Positions 8,815 to 18,559 of a stretch of DNA of 43,011 bases are shown here, piece by piece; position 1 is the stretch's first letter, and every line of letters begins with the position of its first letter. This stretch comes from Snowella sp. (GTDB lineage: Bacteria > Cyanobacteriota > Cyanobacteriia > Cyanobacteriales > Microcystaceae). The DNA lies in NCBI GenBank assembly GCA_003249095.1, contig QBMS01000017.1, forward strand, positions 2,975-45,985. The letters run 5' to 3'. Position numbers and translations under genes: made by a program. The notes under the pieces are model-generated. The model was not told the DNA's origin. It worked only from the letters and a program-made list of their open reading frames with translations, and searched no databases.

Positions 8815-10602
8815 ATGACAAAGTGTGATTCCTTACCCATCCAGGAAAATTTTATTAAAAATAAAACAAAGCTAAACCATAAAAAAAACTTTATTTTACT
8901 ATCTCTTTGGATAATTCTTGGCGGATTGTTAAGGTTTCATCAACTAACTTCAAAATCTCCCTGGACAGATGAATTTGCCACCCTAGTTTTTAGTTTAGGA
9001 AATAACTTTACATCAATTCCCCTTAATCAAATTATTTCATCAGAAAATCTCCTACAGCCTCTACAAATTAATCCTAATGCAACCATTAGCGATGTCGTTA
9101 ATTTGTTGCTCAATGAAGATAATCATCCCCCTCTTTATTTTGTTTTATTACATCTTTGGTTACAGTTATTTTCTGCTTCAGGAGAGACGGTTAATCTCTG
9201 GGCAGGAAGAGCCTTGCCTGTTTTATTTGGAATTCTCGCTATTCCTGCTTTTTATTTTGTCACAAAAAGTATTTTTCGTTCTAGTTTAATGGCCCATTTC
9301 TCTGCTCTTTTGATAGCAGTTTCTCCTTACAGTATTTTTATTTCTCAGGAAGCTCGCCATTATACCTGTGCCGTCTTATTGGTTATTTTCTCTTTAAGTT
9401 GTTTTTTAAAATCCGCTCAATACTTAGCACTGAGAAAAAAGTTGTCCTGGTCATTAATTCTAGGTTGGATAATCTTGAATAGCATCGGATTATCTGTTCA
9501 TTTCTTTTTTGGACTCGCTTTTTTAGCGGAAGTAATGTCTTTAGGAATTCTCTATCTTTCTCAACTTAGGAAAGATAATAATAGTAATAAATCCCTTAAA
9601 CATTGGTATTCATTGCTATGGGTTATTCTTGGTACAGGAACGACGATTTTAACTTGGTTAATCATTATTTCCCAACGGGAATATGGTAATGGCATGACTC
9701 AATGGATTCAGCAGGATAACAGTAATATTATTAGATTTATTAGTCCTATTTTTCAATTGGTTGCTGCTTGGGTAACGATGCTTTGTCTATTGCCCATTGA
9801 ATCTCCCAATTTAGCGATCGCAATTTTATCAGGATTGGGTATGTTGATCTACCTAATTTGGTATATTTCTCTGATTAAATGGGGATTACTGCAAAGCTGG
9901 AAAATAGAGAAATTTTTCCTAGAAACTCGGATGCTCATTTATTGTTTTATAAGCTTAGTGATACTTTATTTGGGAATCACCTATTTTGGAGGAAAAGATA
10001 TTACTCGTGGCGCAAGATATAGCTTTGTTTATTTACCTGTGATCACATTTTTATTAACCATTATTTTGTCTGTTTGCTGGGAACGAAAAGAAGCAAAATT
10101 TAATACTGACTTTTCCCTAAAGAACATTTTATACATGGTTAAACATAATGGAAAAGTCATTGCTTGTGTAGTTGGTTTGATGGGCATTTTGAGTAGTCTT
10201 AGTATTGCCCATAATTTAGGTTATCGAAAATATTATAATCCGACCCAATTTTTGGATATTTTACAGGCAAATTCTAACGTTACCAGCCTAATTGCAACTA
10301 CCCAACAAAGTCTTGTTCAAACAGGGGAAATGATGGGTCTTGCCTGGGAATTGGAACAGAATAACGCGATCGCCAAAAGTTCAAAACCAGATTTTTTATT
10401 AATCCATCAAACCCAAGAAAATTCCCCAGAAACGACTGAAAAATTAAAAGCTATTATACAAGCACAGAAGCAAAATATAGATGTGTGGACAGTGAATTTT
10501 CACGCCAAAATTGATCTACCCCATTGTTCTATAGATCAACAATCATTCCCTGGGGTTAATGGTTATGATTATCAGTTATATCATTGTCAAGTTCTATTGT
10601 AA
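8815..10602 (+). CDS. Glycosyltransferase family 39 / ArnT-like membrane protein
   Basis: A 595-residue GT-C type membrane glycosyltransferase. After a basic N-terminus and a first helix (residues 25-37) comes the luminal LRFHQLTSKSPWTDEFATLVF, where the DE of TDEF is the expected catalytic and metal-binding acidic pair. A second loop, NEDNHPPLYFVLLHLWL, matches the PPLYF motif of this family. About ten more hydrophobic helices follow, with a soluble C-terminal domain from about residue 465. These enzymes move sugars from polyprenyl phosphate onto lipids or proteins outside the membrane. Donor and acceptor are unknown. It stands alone downstream of the TnpB element and is more AT-rich than its neighbours. 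Confidence 0.8.
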   Translation: MTKCDSLPIQENFIKNKTKLNHKKNFILLSLWIILGGLLRFHQLTSKSPWTDEFATLVFSLGNNFTSIPLNQIISSENLLQPLQINPNATISDVVNLLLNEDNHPPLYFVLLHLWLQLFSASGETVNLWAGRALPVLFGILAIPAFYFVTKSIFRSSLMAHFSALLIAVSPYSIFISQEARHYTCAVLLVIFSLSCFLKSAQYLALRKKLSWSLILGWIILNSIGLSVHFFFGLAFLAEVMSLGILYLSQLRKDNNSNKSLKHWYSLLWVILGTGTTILTWLIIISQREYGNGMTQWIQQDNSNIIRFISPIFQLVAAWVTMLCLLPIESPNLAIAILSGLGMLIYLIWYISLIKWGLLQSWKIEKFFLETRMLIYCFISLVILYLGITYFGGKDITRGARYSFVYLPVITFLLTIILSVCWERKEAKFNTDFSLKNILYMVKHNGKVIACVVGLMGILSSLSIAHNLGYRKYYNPTQFLDILQANSNVTSLIATTQQSLVQTGEMMGLAWELEQNNAIAKSSKPDFLLIHQTQENSPETTEKLKAIIQAQKQNIDVWTVNFHAKIDLPHCSIDQQSFPGVNGYDYQLYHCQVLL

Positions 10603-10622
10603 TAAAGTAATGATCAATATTT

Positions 10623-11992
10623 TTAGGTTTTGATAGAATCTGTCGGTAACTCTCCTTCTTGTTTATCACATAATCTTTTGAGTAAAACACTATAAAGCGG
10701 TTCTCCTCCTAAGAGATGAGCCACCATTGTCGCGACTAAACAAGTGATTAATAAAGGCAAAATGACTAGATAATTATTACTCATTTCAATGGTTAATAAA
10801 ATAGCCGTTAAGGGGGCCCTCACTGTCGCGGCAACTAAGGCTCCCATGCCCGCGATCGCCATCACGGAAGGCTCAGGTAGTTGTTCGGAAAAAAAGTAGT
10901 GGATTTCCCTCGCAAACCCCAAACTCGCGACCGTTGCGATCGCCAACATCGGTTGAAATATTCCCCCGATCGCGCCTGTCCCACAACAAAAGAGCGTTAA
11001 TCCAAAACGAGCAACAAAAACAAAAATCAAGAGATAAAGGGGAGAATCACTATTAAAAGCCCATAAAATCGCATTATCTCCTGTTCCTGTGATGGGAATC
11101 GGAGCTAAGGTTAAAAATCCGATAATAATGCCCACCCATAGCCCAATCCAGCGATTAGCAGGGCCGCGTAAACGAGCAAACCAATCTAGACATTGGAAAA
11201 ACAAGCGGTTGAATAAATAACCCATGACTCCAAAGAAAATTCCTAACAAAACGAAAAATCCCAAGGATTGTAACGGTACTGGCTCAAATTTGGTCAGGTT
11301 AATGGCGGCTCCCTGACCCCGTAAGAGACCTGCAACCATCGTGGCAAAAGTACTCGCAATCATCACGGAGCGATAGGCCAACGGCCAAACCGTAAAGGAA
11401 GGGTTCATTTCCTCAGAAACAAAGATAATTCCCGCTAAGGGGGCATTAAAAGCCGTTGTTAATCCCGCACCTGCTCCTGCGGCAACAAGGATACGCACCT
11501 GTTCTTGGTTTGCCCGAAACCATTGCCCGACCATCTGTCCGATGCTACCCCCAAGCTGAATGGTTGGCCCTTCAAATCCGCCGACCATTCCCGCACCGAG
11601 GGATAGGATTCCTCCGAAAAACTTGATTGGTAAAACCCGTTTCCAATTCAAAGGCAGTAGTCCATCACAATATCCTTCGATTTGGGAAATGCCTCCACCA
11701 CTGGTTTCAGGGGCAAATTTTCGCATTAACCAAAAACTCGCTGTCACCATTGCCGCCGTCAGCAAGCTGGGAATTGTCCAATAAAGCCAGGGATAAATCT
11801 GGAGAGATTGGGCCAAAAGTTCCCGTTGAAGGACGATTTGGTTAATCAAATATTGAAAAATGCCCCCAATTAAGCCAGTCAATATCCCCACCCAGGCAGA
11901 CCACCAGAGAACAGGAATATCTAGTTTTTCGATGGCATGACGAAATCTTTGCGAAACACCCAGTCGTCGTTGTTGAGCATCAGATTGATTCA

Positions 11993-11993
<1 letters not shown>
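10623..11993 (-). CDS. ClC family chloride channel/antiporter
   Basis: A 456-residue ClC protein without CBS domains. The anion-pathway motifs are present: TSGGGISQ (98-104, the GSGIP region), GGFEGP with the gating Glu141, SEEM with Glu194/195 at the position of the internal proton glutamate of exchangers, and GGIFQP (343-348). Having both glutamates suggests a chloride/proton antiporter rather than a channel (inference). Its ATG overlaps the fabG stop by one base (TAATG), so the two are translationally coupled, which is an unusual pairing. A short basic N-terminus precedes the first helix. Confidence 0.92.
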
Positions 11994-12754
<761 letters not shown>

Positions 12755-12883
12755 TTAGAATCAAGTAATCATTCTAAAACTCTGTGTTACTTTTCACGAG
12801 CGATCGCCGTTTTTAAAGATAAAAACCCCAATCAGGTTTAGGATAAAATAATCAGCTTGACAGGAAACTAGCAATTTATCGTT

Positions 12884-13975
12884 ATGGGAAACACCTTTGG
12901 CCATTTATTTCGGATTACAACCTTTGGAGAATCTCACGGTGGAGGTGTCGGGGTCATCATTGATGGCTGTCCGCCCCGTTTGGAAATTTCTGAAGCCGAA
13001 ATTCAGGTGGATTTAGACCGTCGCCGCCCTGGACAAAGCAAAATCACCACGCCACGCAAAGAAAGTGATACTTGCGAAATTTTATCGGGAGTTTTTGAAG
13101 GAAAAACCCTGGGGACTCCGATCGCGATTTTGGTCAGAAATCAGGATGCCCGTTCCCAGGATTACGATGAAATGGCGGTGAAATATCGTCCTTCTCATGC
13201 CGATGCAACCTACGATGCCAAGTACGGAATCCGCAATTGGAAAGGGGGCGGTCGTTCTTCAGCGAGGGAAACCATTGGTCGGGTCGCCGCAGGTGCGATC
13301 GCGAAAAAAATCCTTTATCAAGTGGCAGGAGTCGAAATTATTGGCTATGTCAAACGTATTCAGAATTTAGAAGGCATGGTTGACCCGAATACTGTCACCT
13401 TAGAACAGGTTGAAAGCAATATTGTGCGTTGTCCTGATGCCGATTGTGCCGAAAAAATGATTGATCTGATTGATCAAATCCGACGGAATAAAGACTCCAT
13501 TGGCGGTGTGGTGGAATGCGTCGCGAGAAATGTGCCAATGGGATTGGGAGAACCTGTTTTCGATAAGTTAGAGGCGGAATTAGCTAAGGCAGTGATGTCT
13601 CTCCCTGCGAGTAAAGGTTTTGAAATTGGCTCTGGTTTTGGGGGAACGTTATTAACAGGCAGTGAACACAATGATGAATTTTATTTAGATGAAACAGGTC
13701 AATTGCGGACTCGAACGAACCGTTCAGGCGGGGTTCAAGGGGGCATTAGTAATGGTGAAAATATTATTATTCGAGCGGCTTTTAAACCAACTGCAACTAT
13801 CGGAAAGGAACAAAATACGGTGAGTAATGCAGGAGAAGAAACCACCCTTGCGGCGAAAGGTCGTCATGATCCCTGTGTTCTACCCCGCGCGGTGCCAATG
13901 GTAGAGGCGATGGTGGCGATCGTTTTATGCGATCATCTCTTGCGTTTTCAAGCACAATGTAAGACCTTGGATTAA
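12884..13975 (+). CDS. aroC: Chorismate synthase
   Basis: AroC makes chorismate from 5-enolpyruvylshikimate-3-phosphate using reduced FMN, the last shikimate-pathway step. The 363-residue protein starts with the canonical [19 protein letters not shown]. It has the conserved [17 protein letters not shown], then [26 protein letters not shown], and [26 protein letters not shown]. The second histidine region ([18 protein letters not shown]) is intact. Length and start are standard. aroB lies 6 kb away in the same window, so shikimate genes are near one another but not in an operon. Confidence 0.97.
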   Translation: MGNTFGHLFRITTFGESHGGGVGVIIDGCPPRLEISEAEIQVDLDRRRPGQSKITTPRKESDTCEILSGVFEGKTLGTPIAILVRNQDARSQDYDEMAVKYRPSHADATYDAKYGIRNWKGGGRSSARETIGRVAAGAIAKKILYQVAGVEIIGYVKRIQNLEGMVDPNTVTLEQVESNIVRCPDADCAEKMIDLIDQIRRNKDSIGGVVECVARNVPMGLGEPVFDKLEAELAKAVMSLPASKGFEIGSGFGGTLLTGSEHNDEFYLDETGQLRTRTNRSGGVQGGISNGENIIIRAAFKPTATIGKEQNTVSNAGEETTLAAKGRHDPCVLPRAVPMVEAMVAIVLCDHLLRFQAQCKTLD

Positions 13976-14109
13976 AACATAATGAGAGATTTTATAGGAG
14001 AAAACAATCATTGAGTCTTTTTCAAAAAATTCAATTCTCTTAGAGTGACAGAAAAGGTTTGGTTAAGTTTTGCTTTATTATAGAAACATTTTGTCAGAGG
14101 TAAACAATT

Positions 14110-14331
14110 ATGCAAACTATGAGAGTGCGATCGCTAATTGGTAAAAATGGACTTTTACAAATTCAATTACCCGAAACAACAGAAGGAACAGAATTAGATA
14201 TTATTCTTGTGTATGAATCAGCGTCACCAGCAAAAATAACAACAAAATTGAGCGATTTTTATGGTTGTATTCAAGATGAAACATTTATCAGACACCCACA
14301 GCCAGAACAAGCAGAAAGAGAGCCATTTTGA
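14110..14331 (+). CDS. VapB-like antitoxin
   Basis: A 73-residue protein immediately upstream of a PIN toxin. Its N-terminal half (VRSLIGKNGLLQIQLPETTEGTELDIILV) resembles an AbrB-like DNA-binding swapped-hairpin module. The C-terminal half (KLSDFYGCIQDETFIRHPQPEQ) would thread into the toxin. The gene overlaps vapC in an ATGATGA junction, which supports coupling. The same N-terminal module recurs in the antitoxin at 14911 with an unrelated tail. VapB function is inferred. Confidence 0.72.
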   Translation: MQTMRVRSLIGKNGLLQIQLPETTEGTELDIILVYESASPAKITTKLSDFYGCIQDETFIRHPQPEQAEREPF

Positions 14332-14735
14332 TGATTTATCTACTAGATACTAATGTCTGTATTGTTTACCTCAAGGGCAAAAACTTTCATCTAAAACAAA
14401 AGCTGGATAATATCCCACTTTCAGAAATTGCTGTTTGTTCAGTTGTGAAGGGCGAATTATTTTACGGATCAATTCGTAGTGCTAATCCAGAGCGTAATCT
14501 GACGTTACAGCAAGGATTTTTGAGTCAATTTGTGTCTTTGCCTTTTGATGACCAGTCTGCTATAATTTTCGGAGAAATTCGCGCTCAACTTTCTGCGAAG
14601 GGAACACCTATTGGGGCTTACGATTTACAAATTGCGGCTATTGCTTTAGCGAATAATTTGATCTTAGTTACTCATAATACTAGAGAATTTTCACGCATTC
14701 CCCAACTACAATTGGAAGACTGGGAAATCGAGTAA
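14328..14735 (+). CDS. vapC: VapC-type PIN domain ribonuclease toxin
   Basis: A 135-residue PIN protein. It starts IYLLDTNVCIVYLKG with catalytic Asp near residue 7. VVKGELFYG supplies the conserved glutamate near 41. GAYDLQIAAIAL supplies the third acidic residue, and the C-terminal VTHNTREFSRIPQLQLEDW is the classic end of VapC/FitB-like toxins. These cleave tRNA or rRNA when free of antitoxin. Tandem ATGs lie at 14328 and 14331; either works, and both overlap the antitoxin stop. All acidic residues are present, so it should be active. Confidence 0.9.
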   Translation: MMIYLLDTNVCIVYLKGKNFHLKQKLDNIPLSEIAVCSVVKGELFYGSIRSANPERNLTLQQGFLSQFVSLPFDDQSAIIFGEIRAQLSAKGTPIGAYDLQIAAIALANNLILVTHNTREFSRIPQLQLEDWEIE

Positions 14736-14910
14736 TTTATCTCAAAAAATTAAACTTTAAAACTGCGATTATTTTGGCTTTTGAAAGTGCGATCGCTGTT
14801 ATTTGGTTGATTAATGTTTAAGAACGCGATCGCTTTTATTTTCATCGGTTTTAACTCATGCTGGTTTTGATATAATAGCCGTAACCGCTTCACATCTTAG
14901 GAGAAAAATC

Positions 14911-15165
14911 GTGATTAGAGCCATTAAACAGAAAGGAATTGTTGGTAGAGAAGGAAAAATAGAGCTTCATTCTACGGAACTAGAAGAAGGTACAGATGTA
15001 GATATTATTATTTTAGTATCTGATACTGAACCCGACACAACCGAATATCTTCTTTCAACAGAAGCCAATCAGCGCGAATTATCCGAAGCCATTGAAAGAA
15101 TAGAAAATAAAGAAAACTTAGTGACGATTACTGCAAAAGAATGGCATGAAAAATATAGTATTTGA
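14911..15165 (+). CDS. Antitoxin of a YoeB-type TA pair
   Basis: An 84-residue protein that begins at a GTG (14911) preceded by AGGAGA. The N-terminal part (GIVGREGKIELHSTELEEGTDVDIIILV) is an AbrB-like module akin to that of the antitoxin at 14110. The C-terminal part (YLLSTEANQRELSEAIERIENKE) looks like the toxin-binding segment of YefM/Axe antitoxins. The gene overlaps the toxin by 20 bp. It therefore looks like a YefM tail on a non-YefM DNA-binding head (inference). Confidence 0.75.
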   Translation: MIRAIKQKGIVGREGKIELHSTELEEGTDVDIIILVSDTEPDTTEYLLSTEANQRELSEAIERIENKENLVTITAKEWHEKYSI

Positions 15166-15406
15166 TCCGAAAGCCTTTAAACAATTCAATGAATGGGCTA
15201 TAGAAGATAAAAAACTCTATAAAAAAATAGTTAACTTAATTGACGATATATTACGCCATCCCTTCTCTGGAATCGGTAAACCCGAACCCTTAAAACATCA
15301 ACTTAAGGGTTATTGGTCAAGACGCATTAACGATGAACATCGCCTAGTTTATAAGATTACAGAAACAGAAATTATGATTATCAGTTGCAAATTTCATTAT
15401 AGCTAG
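15146..15406 (+). CDS. yoeB: YoeB/Txe family mRNA interferase toxin
   Basis: This 86-residue toxin matches YoeB closely: FDPKAFKQFNEWAIEDKKLYKKI, then HPFSGIGKPEPLKHQLKGYWSRRINDEHRLVYKI, and a C-terminal CKFHYS. The expected active-site residues are present: Glu47, Arg near 60, the EHR block at 64-66, and the terminal His84 and Tyr85. YoeB binds the ribosome and cleaves mRNA in the A site. The start overlaps the antitoxin frame by 20 bp. It appears intact. Confidence 0.93.
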   Translation: MKNIVFDPKAFKQFNEWAIEDKKLYKKIVNLIDDILRHPFSGIGKPEPLKHQLKGYWSRRINDEHRLVYKITETEIMIISCKFHYS

Positions 15407-15442
15407 GACAAATGTGATCTATATTACCTTCTTGACTAAACT

Positions 15443-16336
15443 TTAAAACCGCGATCGCAACACGAAAACCGACTTGACCGATCGCACCACAGGTTCGCCT
15501 TTTGCAGTTAGTTTACCCAAAAATATTTTGCCCTGATAATACATTCCCGAAGAACTTCCTCCATCCAAATTCAACGCTTCTTGAATTCCCTGCGATCGCA
15601 TAAAATCTGCTAACTCTGCTAAGGATAAACCCGAATTTTGCCCCAATTCCTTTTTTTGAGCCGCCATTACCCAGAGCAAATCCCCCGATGGCATAATCCC
15701 GATCGCAGTACGAGCATTTCGTTGTTTCAGAGTGATCGCATCCCTAATCACTTTTCCTTGATTTTCTGTCCAAAACCCTTCTTCCGTCGCCGTTATTGTT
15801 GGTAACAAACGAGGGCCGCCGCCTAACGCATCTTTCAACTCGCAATTTGGGGGAATGGGGGCATCATGGAGTGCGATCGCATAACGGTTAATAGTTCCGA
15901 ATTGATAACGACGAAACTCACTGCGATTAAAAATTTGAGATAAATAGGGCTTAAGTTTAGGATTTTGGGTTAATCGTTCATTCTCTTGGGGATTACCGAC
16001 TATTTGACTATTTTGAGTCAGATAAGCCGTTGTTTTTTCATTTTGAGCATCAAAAAAACCGCCATTGATAGCCGCGATCGCCTGATTTTTAGTAGCAAAT
16101 TCAGCAACCGTTCTTAAATTGGGAGAAACCGCAACCGTGACTTCAAAATTTCCCTGAACAGGAATTCGCAACGTATGAACCCTACTGTGGGGCAATTCAT
16201 AGACTCGATAAAGAGGCAAGGCTTTAGGGGAAGGTTTAACCGATGGAGAAGATGTTATCGGCGATCGCCCATCTCCACAACTGGCTAACCCTAACCCCAT
16301 CAACCCGATGCACAATAAACGTTGGACTATTGCCAT
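15443..16336 (-). CDS. Phosphodiester glycosidase family lipoprotein (NAGPA/DUF2233-like)
   Basis: About 297 residues. The chosen ATG at 16336 gives a clean lipoprotein signal (MAIVQRLLCIGLMGLGLASC, lipobox cysteine at 20); the upstream ATG at 16381 would bury it. The domain resembles the phosphodiester glycosidase family: VAVSPNLRTVAEFATKNQAIAAINGGFFD, RNARTAIGI, and NLDGGSSSGMYYQGK near the end. Family members remove GlcNAc or sugar phosphates from glycans. It follows the VWA gene by 4 bp on the same strand, so the two are probably co-transcribed. The substrate is unknown. Confidence 0.82.
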   Translation of the reverse strand: MAIVQRLLCIGLMGLGLASCGDGRSPITSSPSVKPSPKALPLYRVYELPHSRVHTLRIPVQGNFEVTVAVSPNLRTVAEFATKNQAIAAINGGFFDAQNEKTTAYLTQNSQIVGNPQENERLTQNPKLKPYLSQIFNRSEFRRYQFGTINRYAIALHDAPIPPNCELKDALGGGPRLLPTITATEEGFWTENQGKVIRDAITLKQRNARTAIGIMPSGDLLWVMAAQKKELGQNSGLSLAELADFMRSQGIQEALNLDGGSSSGMYYQGKIFLGKLTAKGEPVVRSVKSVFVLRSRF

Positions 16337-16340
16337 TGAA

Positions 16341-17000
16341 CTAGGTGGTAATTTGTCCCCAACCAACGGGAGGAAGCACAATCACATCACCGACTTTCCC
16401 ACTAGAAACCCGCTTCATGGAACCGCTCAACCAGATAAAGAGAGAACTAAAATCTAATCCATTAAGCATCACAGGAGGGCGATCGGGCGGAGTGATATAG
16501 CTGAGGGTATCCATATCAGCCCCTTCTACGGCGGCGGTAAAAAACAATAACTTATTAGCCTGTTCAGCCTCTTGTAACCGTTTGGAGGCGTTTTTCCACA
16601 TATCTGTCGGGGCCCCATCGGTAATCATAAAAACCCAAGGGCGGTAATATTGAATTCCATTACTTTTATAGGTTGTTTTCCTCTGTTCCAACAAATCTAG
16701 CGCGTAATTGATCGCCTGTCCCATCGGGGTTAAACCATCTGCTCGCAGATTAGGAGGAGAAAATTCATCAACAGTGACAAAATCCTGAACCAACTTGACC
16801 GTTTTACCGAATTGAATAATGGCAACTTCCACACTCAGAGAGGCCTGGGTATCCCGCAAAAGATCCTCTTTAAAGGCCATTAACCCCCGATTCAACTCCT
16901 CAATGGGGGGGCCAGACATTGAACGAGAAGTATCTAATAATAAAATAACAGGACAACGATTTTCTGGGTTTTCGATAAATTCAGGTAATCCTACTGGCAT
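16341..17000 (-). CDS. TerY-like von Willebrand factor A domain protein
   Basis: A 219-residue soluble VWA protein. The MIDAS metal site is complete: DTSRSMSG (Asp23, Ser25, Ser27), a threonine in GLTPMGQAINYA near residue 96, and an aspartate in MITDGAPTD near 131. The sequence fits the TerY group (LPEFIENPENRCPVILLLDTSRSM), often linked to tellurite-resistance or phosphorylation-based modules. No TerC, TerD or kinase gene is nearby. It lies 4 bp before the phosphodiester glycosidase lipoprotein. Its role is unknown. Confidence 0.85.
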   Translation of the reverse strand: MPVGLPEFIENPENRCPVILLLDTSRSMSGPPIEELNRGLMAFKEDLLRDTQASLSVEVAIIQFGKTVKLVQDFVTVDEFSPPNLRADGLTPMGQAINYALDLLEQRKTTYKSNGIQYYRPWVFMITDGAPTDMWKNASKRLQEAEQANKLLFFTAAVEGADMDTLSYITPPDRPPVMLNGLDFSSLFIWLSGSMKRVSSGKVGDVIVLPPVGWGQITT

Positions 17001-17123
17001 TAATCTCTCCTTATCTTTTGTTTAAGTAAACAGGGCATTAAAAAATTGGCTTATGTAAATTATCATCCTCTTATCTAGGATATCCAAAATTTTCAAGTTG
17101 TCGATTTTAGGCGATCGCCGCCT

Positions 17124-17918
17124 CTACATAATGGCCGCCTTTAAGTCTCGACAGAATAGCTCAATCGATTTTAAGCCTTCTTCAGGGGTTCCTTCCGCAA
17201 GACGTTTGACAAAAGCACTACCTACAATGACGGCATCGGCTCCCCATTGTTTCATTTGTAAAGCTTGTTCGGGTTGAGAAATGCCAAAACCAACGCCAAC
17301 GGGCTTATCCGTGACTTCATGAATTTTAGCGATTAATTCTTCGACCCTAGTGGCCACTTGACTGCGGATTCCTGTCACCCCTGTCACACTGACCAAATAG
17401 ATAAAGCCCTGGGATTGTTTGGCGATCGCCTGAATACGTTCAATGGGACTCGTTGGCGCAATCAGGAGAGTTAAATCAATTCCTAAAGCGGCGGCGGGTT
17501 TAAGCAAATTTTCCGACTCTTCAAGGGGCAAATCAGGCACAACCAATCCTTTCACGCCCGCTTCCACAATTTGTTTGAGAAAGGATTCCACACCGCGATA
17601 AAAAATCGGATTGTAATAGGTAAAAAGAATAATAGGAGCCTTAATATCCGTTTGAGCGTCTTTAACAATTTCTAAAACATCTTCTAACTTCACCCCATGA
17701 CCCAAGGCACGAGTGGCGGCGGCTTGGATAACAGGCCCATCAGCTAAGGGATCGGAGTAAGGAACCCCTAATTCAATGAGATCGGCTCCAGCTTGGTCTA
17801 AAATTCGTAGAGCTTTGGCAGTGGTGGCAAGATCGGGGTCTCCTGCGGTGAGGAAGGGAATCAGGGCGCATTGGTGAGAATTACGGAGGGATTGAAAACA
17901 ATCAGAAACCGAAGTCAT
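17124..17918 (-). CDS. trpA: Tryptophan synthase alpha chain
   Basis: TrpA cleaves indole-3-glycerol phosphate to indole and glyceraldehyde-3-phosphate and channels indole to TrpB. The 264-residue barrel shows PFLTAGDPD, then the catalytic Glu49 and Asp60 in [17 protein letters not shown], then [34 protein letters not shown] and PVGVGFGIS. All family features are intact. No other trp gene is adjacent, as is common in cyanobacteria. It is transcribed away from the riboswitch region at 18.05 kb. Confidence 0.96.
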   Translation of the reverse strand: MTSVSDCFQSLRNSHQCALIPFLTAGDPDLATTAKALRILDQAGADLIELGVPYSDPLADGPVIQAAATRALGHGVKLEDVLEIVKDAQTDIKAPIILFTYYNPIFYRGVESFLKQIVEAGVKGLVVPDLPLEESENLLKPAAALGIDLTLLIAPTSPIERIQAIAKQSQGFIYLVSVTGVTGIRSQVATRVEELIAKIHEVTDKPVGVGFGISQPEQALQMKQWGADAVIVGSAFVKRLAEGTPEEGLKSIELFCRDLKAAIM

Positions 17919-18044
17919 GGGCAGTGGATTAATAAATCAGCGTGTTTAGTTAATGTCTCTTTAACATTTTGCCACGTTGCAACCCCATTCAAAAATCAGG
18001 GCAAGGATTTATCACTAACCAAAGAATTTCAGTAGGAGAGAATC

Positions 18045-18190
18045 GAGGTGATATACTGATGGGATTCGGTTCTGATGGGAAACAGTCATCAGAGGTAACG
18101 GGGAAAGATTGGTGCAAATCCAACGCTGTCCCGCAACTGTAATTCAATAATTTTTGAGGATTGAATAGCCAGGATGCCCGCCGAGTTTGC
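18045..18190 (+). promoter_or_regulatory. Cobalamin (adenosylcobalamin) riboswitch
   Basis: Conserved riboswitch blocks appear in order: GGTTCTGATGGGAAAC (18068 onward), the core GGTGCAAATCC at 18111-18121, GCTGTCCCGCAACTGTAA (18125 onward), and the B12-box-like AGCCAGGATGCCCG at 18167-18180. The aptamer ends about 40 nt before the cbtB-like ATG (18229) and its GAGG. With no strong terminator hairpin between, translational control is likely. Cobalamin binding should switch off the cobalt-related genes downstream. Boundaries are approximate. Confidence 0.93.
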
Positions 18191-18228
18191 TCAACAGTTC
18201 TCTTTATTTTTCATCTGCGAGGTACAAG

Positions 18229-18420
18229 ATGACAACTCAAGCTTTTTCTAATTTATCTGATCGGGCTGTTCGTTGGACGCTTTCAACTCCCGTACAGTCT
18301 GCCCTTTATTTGTCTCTCTGTGGATTAACGCTCTGGACGGTTTATTTCACGACCTATCCTGCCATGCACAATCAAGTTCATTCTTTGCGTCACCATACTT
18401 TAACGGTTTCTTGTCATTAG
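18229..18420 (+). CDS. CbtB-like cobalt transporter subunit
   Basis: A 63-residue protein with one hydrophobic helix (about residues 17-40). Its C-terminus is rich in histidine and ends in cysteine-histidine (MHNQVHSLRHHTLTVSCH), like the metal-binding end of CbtB. CbtB works with the membrane protein CbtA in cobalt uptake in B12-making bacteria. The start at ATG 18229 has a GAGG eight bases upstream. It sits directly under a cobalamin riboswitch, which strongly supports a cobalt role. No CbtA-like frame lies in this window; the next gene may fill that place. Confidence 0.8.
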   Translation: MTTQAFSNLSDRAVRWTLSTPVQSALYLSLCGLTLWTVYFTTYPAMHNQVHSLRHHTLTVSCH

Positions 18421-18457
18421 TTTGTCTGAGCATTAAGCCGCATCTACAGTAAAAAAC

Positions 18458-18520
18458 AATACTGCTTTGCCCCGTAAATACCCCAATGCTGGGGGACGTG
18501 CTGTCGTTAAGGTGAGTATT
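18458..18520 (+). other. Possible structured leader between cbtB-like and the His-bearing gene
   Basis: An inner hairpin CCCCA (18481-18485), loop ATGC, TGGGG (18490-18494) sits inside outer complementary hexamers AATACT (18458-18463) and AGTATT (18515-18520). No U-run follows, so it is unlikely to be a terminator. It could set the relative expression of the two genes or protect an mRNA end. This rests on base pairing by eye only. Confidence 0.3.
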
Positions 18521-18559
18521 TTATTCACAATTTATCATCTTTTTTTAGTTTAATTAACA

